This document shows, piece after piece, positions 1 to 4,945 of a stretch of DNA of 9,882 bases. This DNA is from JBAYJY01 sp041664945 (GTDB taxonomy: Bacteria; UBP15; UBA6099). Where the stretch lies: positions 1-9,882 of the forward strand of contig JBAYJY010000175.1 in the NCBI GenBank assembly GCA_041664945.1, in the 5' to 3' direction. The position numbers were made by a program, and so were the translations under genes. Under the pieces are notes generated by a model. It searched no databases. It saw only the letters and a list, made by a program, of their open reading frames with translations, and was not told the DNA's origin. Within the stretch, counting starts at the first letter, position 1; each line of letters opens with the position of its first letter.

Positions 1-207
1 CAAGCCCTTTTTCATTCATTTTTTTGAGATTCGGAAATTATGTCTGTTTTACCTATATGTACACACGGCTCAAGCGTTCAAAAGCTTTTTTCAGCTTTGT
101 TAAAATCTAATTGAACGGAAATGTATTGCGAAAGTAAAATATTTAAATGATGATATTTAAATATGTATATATGAAGCCAAAGAATGTTCGCATATTTATT
201 AAAATAA

Positions 208-228
208 TACCAGGTACATGTACTGGTA
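208..228. repeat. Near-perfect palindrome (possible operator or hairpin)
   Basis: Arms TACCAG and CTGGTA flank the self-complementary octamer TACATGTA, with a single extra G breaking perfect symmetry. It stands out against the AT-rich background. No gene begins nearby, so any regulatory role is speculative. Confidence 0.3.
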
Positions 229-495
229 TAAACACTTACTTTCCCACCGGGAAGGGGATGAGAGAAGAAATATATATTGTACCCTTCATAGAACCTTAGT
301 GTTTGTTCCGGATAATTCATTATATGAACGTCAAATATTATAAAATATATGAATACAATATCCATTAATAAAGCAATCTCAGATTTTAACCCTAAGAAAT
401 CGATATTTTTTGTTGGTTCCGGTTTATCAAAAGATAATCCGAGTGGACTTTTTTTTGGGAAATGGGCTTAGTCATTCAGAAGAAACCGGTTTATT

Positions 496-522
496 AGATT
501 CCTCTCTTCGCTCGAAATGACA
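496..522. repeat. Dispersed VIPSEARNL-type repeat, copy 1
   Basis: A 27-nt element that matches the one at 3544-3570 at 25 of 27 positions, in the same orientation. This family (core CTTCGCTCGGAATGACA) is scattered in intergenic DNA of many bacteria and is known from the spurious peptide VIPSEARNL produced when its complement is translated. Its function is unknown. This copy lies just downstream of the minus-strand operon, before the hairpin terminator. Confidence 0.65.
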
Positions 523-532
523 GATAATAACG

Positions 533-564
533 AAAAAAGGGGGCGCTTTCGGGGCGCCCCTTTT
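533..564 (-). terminator. Bidirectional Rho-independent terminator
   Basis: A 7-bp all-GC stem GGGGCGC/GCGCCCC (540-546 with 554-560) encloses a 7-nt loop. Read on the minus strand, the stem is followed by six T's (complement of 533-538); read on the plus strand, by TTTT (561-564). It most likely ends the minus-strand acyl-CoA dehydrogenase transcript, whose stop lies about 125 nt upstream in transcript order, with the palindromic repeat doublet in between. Confidence 0.75.
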
Positions 565-594
565 GATTATGCGTGAAAGTGTTTTTTTATGGAA

Positions 595-619
595 GGGCGT
601 AGCATGCTGTACCCCTACG
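595..619. repeat. GTAGGGGC-type palindromic repeat, copy 1
   Basis: Imperfect hairpin element with arms GGGCGTAGCA and TGCTGTACCC, followed by CCTACG. One A-C mismatch and two G-U type pairs interrupt the stem. It is the sister of the element at 637-664, in the same orientation, 42 nt apart start to start. Elements of this form (GTAGGGG plus a palindrome) are frequent in intergenic DNA of many environmental bacteria and behave like REP sequences. Confidence 0.65.
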
Positions 620-636
620 TTTTGTCGATATGAATT

Positions 637-664
637 GGGCATAGCATGCTATGCCCCTACGCCC
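637..664. repeat. GTAGGGGC-type palindromic repeat, copy 2
   Basis: Contains a perfect 20-bp palindrome, GGGCATAGCATGCTATGCCC (637-656), followed by CCTACGCCC. Together with copy 1 it forms a doublet like REP/BIME units, lying 24 nt past the stop of the acyl-CoA dehydrogenase and before the terminator. As RNA it would form a strong stem, possibly stabilising the 3' end of the message. Confidence 0.7.
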
Positions 665-687
665 AGACGCCACGAAGAAAGAAGGTC

Positions 688-1830
688 TCAGCCTTTGAGT
701 TCGGAGGAGGCGATGACCATGCGCTGGACTTCGTTGGTGCCTTCGTAGATTTCGGTGATCTTCGCGTCGCGGAAGTGGCGCTCGACGGGATATTCCTTGG
801 TGTAGCCGTAGCCGCCGTGTATCTGGATGGCTTTGGTTGTGATCCACATAGCGGATTCGGCGGCTTGCAGTTTCGCCATGGCGGCCGCGCGAGAGAAACG
901 GCCGTGCTGGTCTTTCTCGAATGCGGCGCGGTGCGTGAGCAGCCGTGAGGAATCGAGCATGAGCGCCATGTCGGCGATCATCCACTGGATGGCCTGAAGG
1001 TTTGCGATCGGTTTGCCGAACTGAACGCGTTCGCCTGCGTGTTTCTTTGAGGCTTCGAGCGCGGCGCGCGCGATTCCGAGCGCCTGAGAGGCGATGCCGA
1101 TTCGGCCGCCGTCGAGCGTGAGCATGGCGATTTTGAATCCGTCGCCGACTTTGCCGAGCAGGTTTTCTTTAGGTATGCGGCAGTCCTCGAACACGAGTTC
1201 GGTTGTGGAGGAGCCGCAGATGCCGAGTTTGTCCTCGACTTTGCCGACTGAGAAGCCGGGCGTTCCTTTTTCAACGATGAACGTGCTGATGCCGCGGTGT
1301 CCGGCGGCTCTGTCGGTCATGGCGAAAACGACGGCGGTGTCGGCCTCGCGGCCGTTTGTGATGAAGTTTTTCGAGCCGTTGAGAATCCACGAATCGCCGT
1401 CCGGGATGGCGGTGGTTTTCTGTCCGGCGGCGTCTGTGCCGGCGTTGGGTTCTGTGAGCCCGAAGCAGCCGAGTTTTTTGCCGCTGGCAAGAGGGGTTAG
1501 GAATTTTTCTTTTTGTTCGGGAGTCGCGTTGCGTTCGATTGGATCGCAGACGAGGGAGTTGTTGACGGACATGATGACGCCGCAGGAAGCGCAGGCGGCG
1601 GAGATTTCCTCGATAGCGAGCGAGTAGCAGACGGTGTCCATTCCGGCGCCGCCGTATTCGGTGTCGACCATAACGCCGAGAAGATTGAGGTCGGCCATCT
1701 TCTTGACGATTTCTTCCGGGAAGCGGTGATTTTTGTCGATTTCGGCGGCCTTGGGGGCGATCTCTTTTTCGGCGAAATTGCGCGCCATGTCGCGAATCAT
1801 AAGTTGTTCGTCGGACAAATTGAAATTCAT
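688..1830 (-). CDS. Acyl-CoA dehydrogenase, short-chain (butyryl-CoA) type
   Basis: FAD-dependent enzyme that oxidises acyl-CoA to trans-2-enoyl-CoA, passing electrons to electron-transfer flavoprotein, in beta-oxidation or (in reverse) butyrate formation. The 380-residue length is normal for the family. Both family signatures are intact: GLTEPNAGTD at 124-133 and the Q-x2-GGYGY...R-x2-RD block at 336-355. The expected catalytic base is Glu363 in IYEGTNE, the C-terminal position seen in short-chain and butyryl-CoA dehydrogenases. The start ATG gives the family-typical N terminus and is preceded by an AAAGGCAGG purine-rich stretch. It lies 114 nt downstream of the coiled-coil gene and may have its own promoter. 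No etfAB, thiolase or crotonase gene is in the window, so substrate chain length and pathway direction are inferred. The family call is very safe; the butyryl assignment is moderate. Confidence 0.95.
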   Translation of the reverse strand: MNFNLSDEQLMIRDMARNFAEKEIAPKAAEIDKNHRFPEEIVKKMADLNLLGVMVDTEYGGAGMDTVCYSLAIEEISAACASCGVIMSVNNSLVCDPIERNATPEQKEKFLTPLASGKKLGCFGLTEPNAGTDAAGQKTTAIPDGDSWILNGSKNFITNGREADTAVVFAMTDRAAGHRGISTFIVEKGTPGFSVGKVEDKLGICGSSTTELVFEDCRIPKENLLGKVGDGFKIAMLTLDGGRIGIASQALGIARAALEASKKHAGERVQFGKPIANLQAIQWMIADMALMLDSSRLLTHRAAFEKDQHGRFSRAAAMAKLQAAESAMWITTKAIQIHGGYGYTKEYPVERHFRDAKITEIYEGTNEVQRMVIASSELKG

Positions 1831-1854
1831 GCGGGGTACCTGCCTTTGCTATGG

Positions 1855-1884
1855 TTTGTAGAGTTTTGACACATTTTCTGTTAA
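1855..1884 (-). promoter_or_regulatory. Possible sigma-70 promoter for the acyl-CoA dehydrogenase
   Basis: On the minus strand, TTAACA (1884-1879, 5 of 6 to TTGACA) is followed after 18 nt by TACAAA (1860-1855, 4 of 6 to TATAAT). Transcription would begin near 1848, leaving a leader of about 18 nt. Both boxes are imperfect, so this is tentative, but it would explain the wide gap between this gene and the pilT pair. Confidence 0.35.
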
Positions 1885-1892
1885 GGAAGGCC

Positions 1893-1932
1893 GCAAACCG
1901 GCCAGTTTGCATTTCCACGCAAAGCGTGGAAA
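1893..1932. repeat. Two adjacent hairpins in the intercistronic gap
   Basis: The first is GCAAACCGG/CCAGTTTGC (1893-1910), a palindrome with one C-A mismatch. The second is a perfect 9-bp stem TTTCCACGC/GCGTGGAAA (1912-1920 with 1924-1932) with an AAA loop. They begin 12 nt past the coiled-coil gene's stop. No T-run follows on the minus strand, so they do not look like an intrinsic terminator. An RNA-processing or mRNA-stabilising role is possible. Confidence 0.5.
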
Positions 1933-1944
1933 CGAGTTTTAAGA

Positions 1945-2283
1945 CTACTTTTTCTTGAACACTCCGCCTTTCGATTTTAGTTCTTCGAGTTCGCGGTGTT
2001 TATTCTGCAGAGACATCTGCAGGCGCGCAATTGTTTCGTCTTTTTGTTTCAGCATGCTGACCAGGCCCTTGCTTTTGTCGCCGACGGCAGAGTTGAGTTC
2101 TTCGAGTTTGGCGTCGCGTTCCTGAACGGCGGCTTCGAAGCCGGCGATCTGGCTTTCGAGTTGCAGAACGCGCTGTTGCGCAACTTTCATCTGCGCGCGA
2201 AGCTGATGTATCTCGAGTTTGAGATTTTCCGTGTTTCGAATGCTTCTGAAAAGCGCCGCGTAGTCGCTTGGGGCGTCCGGCAT
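1945..2283 (-). CDS. Small coiled-coil protein of unknown function
   Basis: A 112-residue protein with no signal peptide and no membrane segment. After a short N terminus, residues from about 20 to 103 are a heptad-like, Leu/Gln/Glu/Lys-rich helix typical of a long coiled coil, broken near residue 68 by GDKSKG. The tail GGVFKKK is basic. An ideal AGGAGG lies 8 nt before the ATG, which fixes the start. It begins 15 nt after pilT, so the two are almost certainly co-transcribed. This suggests, without proving, a structural or adaptor role linked to pilus retraction. I recognise no named family; coiled coils match many unrelated proteins. Confidence 0.85.
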   Translation of the reverse strand: MPDAPSDYAALFRSIRNTENLKLEIHQLRAQMKVAQQRVLQLESQIAGFEAAVQERDAKLEELNSAVGDKSKGLVSMLKQKDETIARLQMSLQNKHRELEELKSKGGVFKKK

Positions 2284-2298
2284 GTGAATCGCCTCCTG

Positions 2299-3378
2299 TT
2301 AGGTGTAATCGGGATAGAGTGCGCGGAGAGCCGAGTCGAGTTCGGAGATTCGCTGGCAGGAGTTCCGGGCCTCTTCGTAAGAAATCAATTCGAAAACCAT
2401 GAGGGCAACGAGCGACTGCTCGAGAGTCTGCATCTGGAAGTTTTCGACAGAGCCGCGCATGGAGTCGTAGAGATCGCCGGTGCGGCCGTTGAGCAGGTGA
2501 TCTGAAATAGCCGGCGAATTGGTCATGATTTCGATAGCGGCGGCGCGTCCTTTTTTGTCGATTTTCGGGACGAGTCGCTGAGAGATAACGCCGCGCAGAA
2601 TCTGGCTGAGCTGAATGCGGATCTGGCGGTGCTGGCCCTGCGGGAAGGAGTCGACGATTCGGTCGATCGTTTGCGGGGCGTCGAGCGTGTGAAGAGTGCT
2701 GAGCACCAAGTGGCCGGTTTCGGCGGCGCTCATGGCGGTTGAGATTGTTTCGAGATCGCGCATTTCGCCGATGACGATGACGTCCGGGTCCTGACGGAAG
2801 ACCATGCGGAGGCCTTCGGCGAAAGACGGAGTGTCGGAGCCGACCTCGCGCTGGATGACGGACGAGTTGTTGTCCCGGAACAGGTATTCTATGGGGTCTT
2901 CGATGGTAATGATCTGTTTATGGTAAGTGGTGTTGATGTAGTCGATCATCGCGGCGAGAGTGGTTGATTTGCCGGAGCCGGCGGGGCCGGTGATAAGGAC
3001 GAGCCCGGAGTTCATGTCGGAAAGTTTGCGGACCATTTCCGGAAGCGCGAGGTCGTCGATGGTTGGAATTTTGAAGGGAATTGTGCGGATGACCATGGCG
3101 AGAGTTCCGCGCTGGAAAAGGATGTTGACGCGGAAACGCGAGACGCCGGGCAGGCTGTATGCGACGTCGATGCCTTTGTTTTTCTTGAGGCGGATCTGGT
3201 CTTCGTCGTTGAGGACGTCGAAAATGAAATCGTCCATGTGGGTCGCGGAAATCCGGTCTGCGTTCTCGATATTCATGAGATCGCCGTGAAGGCGGATGAC
3301 CGGCGGGCGGCCGACTTTAAGGTGCAAGTCAGAGGCGCCGAGATCGCACATTTGCTTGAGAAGTTCGTCGAGTTTCAT
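2299..3378 (-). CDS. pilT: Type IV pilus retraction ATPase, PilT family
   Basis: Hexameric cytoplasmic motor of the secretion-ATPase superfamily that drives pilus disassembly and twitching motility. At 359 residues it is slightly longer than typical PilT. The N-terminal PAS-like domain opens with the family-typical LLKQMCDLGASDLHL. The ATPase core has Walker A GPAGSGKST (131-139), Asp box ITIEDPIEY (157-165), Walker B DPDVIVIGEMRD (197-208) and His box TGHLVLSTLHTLDA (221-234). The GEMRD and TGHLVLSTLHT forms are characteristic of PilT/PilU rather than the extension motor PilB, which also carries a zinc-binding motif absent here. PilT and PilU cannot be separated from the sequence alone. No strong Shine-Dalgarno precedes the ATG, but the N terminus aligns with the family. 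No other pilus genes are in the window. Confidence 0.93.
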   Translation of the reverse strand: MKLDELLKQMCDLGASDLHLKVGRPPVIRLHGDLMNIENADRISATHMDDFIFDVLNDEDQIRLKKNKGIDVAYSLPGVSRFRVNILFQRGTLAMVIRTIPFKIPTIDDLALPEMVRKLSDMNSGLVLITGPAGSGKSTTLAAMIDYINTTYHKQIITIEDPIEYLFRDNNSSVIQREVGSDTPSFAEGLRMVFRQDPDVIVIGEMRDLETISTAMSAAETGHLVLSTLHTLDAPQTIDRIVDSFPQGQHRQIRIQLSQILRGVISQRLVPKIDKKGRAAAIEIMTNSPAISDHLLNGRTGDLYDSMRGSVENFQMQTLEQSLVALMVFELISYEEARNSCQRISELDSALRALYPDYT

Positions 3379-3456
3379 CTTACGCTGTTTGCCTGTTTCG
3401 CCTTAAGGTTAGATGATCATACGGCATAACTATATATCTGACAAATATTCTTTGCA

Positions 3457-3465
3457 ATTATAGCA
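3457..3465 (-). promoter_or_regulatory. Extended -10 promoter upstream of pilT
   Basis: On the minus strand the sequence reads TGCTATAAT, a perfect extended -10 box. No good -35 is visible at 16-18 nt, which is usual for extended -10 promoters. Transcription would begin near 3450 and give a leader of about 70 nt before pilT, presumably serving the coiled-coil gene as well. Confidence 0.5.
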
Positions 3466-3543
3466 AAAGCAAAAGAAAAGCGGAACTGTCGGAAAGAAGT
3501 AGTCTTGAGGGGGCTTTGTAAGGAGTGTAAGGAAGTTGATTTG

Positions 3544-3570
3544 AGATTCCTCGCTTCGCTCGGAATGACA
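3544..3570. repeat. Dispersed VIPSEARNL-type repeat, copy 2
   Basis: Matches the element at 496-522 at 25 of 27 positions in direct orientation. Translation of the complementary strand gives the tell-tale FVIPSEARNL peptide, a well-known artefact of this repeat. The terminal GGAATGACAAAA is duplicated immediately downstream (3562-3573 and 3581-3592), right before the tandem array starts. Confidence 0.75.
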
Positions 3571-3597
3571 AAATAAAAGAGGAATGACAAAAAAATT

Positions 3598-3818
3598 ACT
3601 GGCAAGAGAAACGGATTACTGGCAAGAGAAAAGGCATGACTGGCAAGAGAAAAGGCATGACTGGCAAGAGAAAAGGCATGACTGGCAAGAGAAACGGATT
3701 ACTGGCAAGAGAAACGGATTACCGGCAAGGGAAATAATATCAGGCAAGGGAAATAATATCAGGCAAGGGAAATAATATCAGGCAAGGGAAATAATATCAG
3801 GCAAGGGAAACGGCATGG
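3598..3818. repeat. Tandem array, 11 units of 19-21 bp
   Basis: Eleven head-to-tail units share an invariant core GGCAAGRGAAA. Unit lengths in order are 20, 21, 21, 21, 20, 20, 20, 19, 19, 19 and 21. Units fall into variants by their tails: A (CGGATT), B (AGGCATG), C (TAATAT) and a terminal D (CGGCATGG), in the order A B B B A A C C C C D. The core switches from AAGAG to AAGGG at unit 7 and stays so. Block-wise identical neighbours point to expansion by slippage or unequal exchange. Because 20- and 19-nt units shift the reading frame, it is not a coding repeat. There is no unique spacer between units, so it is not CRISPR. It lies in the divergent spacer between pilT and the secreted protein gene. 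Confidence 0.95.
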
Positions 3819-4104
3819 CTGACGAAAAGCTGACGAATGAAAGAAATACAAGAGAAAGAAATATGTAACAATGGAAAAAATAACATCAAAATAAACAGAA
3901 TGGAAATAAAACGACATTTATCTGGGAACGGGTATCCGTTTATAACAGGACGCAAAGCGGGAAAGCATCATCGCCATGCAAAGCGAGGTGACGAGTAATA
4001 CACAAACATCATTTTTGTGAAACTATTTAATTGTTTCGGGTTAAAATAAATAATGTTCTAAGAGTAAGCGGGCGGGCAGGTCCGCGCGAGACGAAAGGGA
4101 CGCA
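3819..4104. other. Remainder of the divergent spacer
   Basis: AT-rich sequence with no coding signal. It holds what looks like a decayed array unit (CAAGAGAAAG near 3849), the short octamer GCAAAGCG twice (3952-3959, 3978-3985) and a weak imperfect hairpin near 3969-3993. No convincing sigma-70 promoter for the gene at 4105 could be fixed; AT-rich candidates around 4031-4060 do not have good spacing. Confidence 0.5.
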
Positions 4105-4779
4105 ATGAAAAACTTATACAGGGTCGTAGTAATAGCGATAACGCTGGCGATGATTGCCGGAGCCGCGCAGGCGGCGGGGAATGCGAAGAAGAGTCCACTT
4201 GATAAGGATTTGGCGATGATAGCAGACATCGGGTCATCCGCCGAAGTGATTTATGAAAATGTAAATGCCGGGAAATGGAAACCGGTGGCAGGAAGAATCA
4301 AGCATATCAGGACGGCGCTGCTAAACAGCGATATGGCGCGGATTATAGGCGGCGGCGACGCGAAGAGGATCAACACGGCCCTGGACGCGATAGAAACAGC
4401 GGCGGCGGCGAGAGACAAGAAAAGCGCGATGATAGCGGCGAATAAGCTGACTAAGATAGGAATAGAAATAGCGGGACGATACAATCCCGCAATTCCGGTT
4501 GGAATTGAACTGATGTCTTATTACGGCCGCGAGTTGCAGATATATTCCGCGGCGAAGGACACTGCGAAGTTACAGTCCACGATAAAGGACATACGGAGAA
4601 CGTGGGACATGGTCAAGGGGCCGGTGCGCGAAAATGGTGGCGCGGTTGAGGAGAAAGCGTTCTCGCTTCTTGTTCTCGGCCTTGAAAAAGCGAGCGCGAG
4701 CGCGGAGATTGTCCGCATCTATCCGCTTTTGTTGGAGCAAGTAGGCCGGCTTGAGAAGGTTTTCGATAAGAAACAATAA
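4105..4779 (+). CDS. Exported all-helical protein of unknown function
   Basis: A 224-residue protein with a clear Sec signal peptide: basic MKNLYR, a hydrophobic stretch to residue 22, and a probable cleavage site after AQA (23). The mature part has no cysteine and no further membrane segment, so it is likely soluble in the periplasm or released. It is rich in Ala, Lys, Glu and Ile with helix-like spacing, resembling tandem helical bundles. GKWKPVAGRIKHIRTAL (56-72) and AKLQSTIKDIRRTWDMV (154-170) look like equivalent helices of an internal duplication, separated by the turn RYNPAIPVG (125-133). AAAGGG precedes the ATG at a usable distance. I recognise no named family. Its neighbours are also exported or regulatory, but the 166-nt gap to the next gene and that gene's own promoter suggest separate transcription. 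Confidence 0.85.
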   Translation: MKNLYRVVVIAITLAMIAGAAQAAGNAKKSPLDKDLAMIADIGSSAEVIYENVNAGKWKPVAGRIKHIRTALLNSDMARIIGGGDAKRINTALDAIETAAAARDKKSAMIAANKLTKIGIEIAGRYNPAIPVGIELMSYYGRELQIYSAAKDTAKLQSTIKDIRRTWDMVKGPVRENGGAVEEKAFSLLVLGLEKASASAEIVRIYPLLLEQVGRLEKVFDKKQ

Positions 4780-4881
4780 GAATTTCAATGTTTTTAGTCG
4801 TAATTCGTTAAAGCGAATGATGTTTAACAATCAATATATAAAATTATTCAATAAAATTCATGTTTTGAAACGTCTAAGTCA

Positions 4882-4890
4882 TGGTATAAT
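4882..4890 (+). promoter_or_regulatory. Extended -10 promoter for the Ig-like surface protein
   Basis: TGGTATAAT is a perfect extended -10 box. A possible upstream TTGAAA (4865-4870) is only 14 nt away, too close for a standard -35, so the extended -10 probably carries recognition. Transcription would begin near 4897 with a leader of about 49 nt ending in a G-rich ribosome site (GGGGGGAA) before the ATG at 4946. Confidence 0.55.
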
Positions 4891-4945
4891 TAATTGAAAA
4901 GTATCTTATAATAAATCTGAAATATATATTTACGGGGGGAATCCG

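Larger units (their letters stand above)
1..538. other. AT-rich intergenic region without a convincing gene
   Basis: Very AT-rich sequence with many stops in all frames. The only open frame of any length (minus strand, 365-78) encodes a Tyr/Phe/Ile-rich, low-complexity peptide. It has no recognisable motif and no ribosome binding site, so I treat it as non-coding. The region holds an AT-only palindromic patch near 140-165, a near-palindrome at 208-228 and one dispersed repeat at 496-522. The left end of the window gives no sign of a truncated gene. Confidence 0.6.

Noticed and set aside
78..365. 95-residue open frame on the minus strand
   Set aside because: Low-complexity Tyr/Phe/Ile-rich translation of AT-rich DNA, no ribosome site and no recognisable motif.
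563..985. Several open frames on both strands around the dehydrogenase 3' end
   Set aside because: They run through the palindromic repeats or lie antisense or out of frame to a well-supported acyl-CoA dehydrogenase; one yields the artefact peptide RRGIACYA.
1271..1918. 215-residue Arg-rich open frame on the minus strand
   Set aside because: Out-of-frame shadow of the dehydrogenase in GC-rich sequence, with an implausible Arg/His-rich composition.
3417..3605. 62-residue open frame on the minus strand containing VIPSEARNL
   Set aside because: This peptide is the known spurious translation of a dispersed intergenic repeat, not a gene.
3598..3730. TGGC-containing array units as repeated sigma-54 sites
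   Set aside because: The units lack any TTGC-like -12 half at the required spacing.
3584..3775. Open frame across the tandem array with QEKRHDW repeats
   Set aside because: Only the 21-nt units keep the frame; the 20- and 19-nt units shift it, so the apparent peptide repeat is not conserved and the array is non-coding.
3598..3818. CRISPR array
   Set aside because: Units are contiguous with no unique spacers of 25-40 nt, and no cas gene is in the window.
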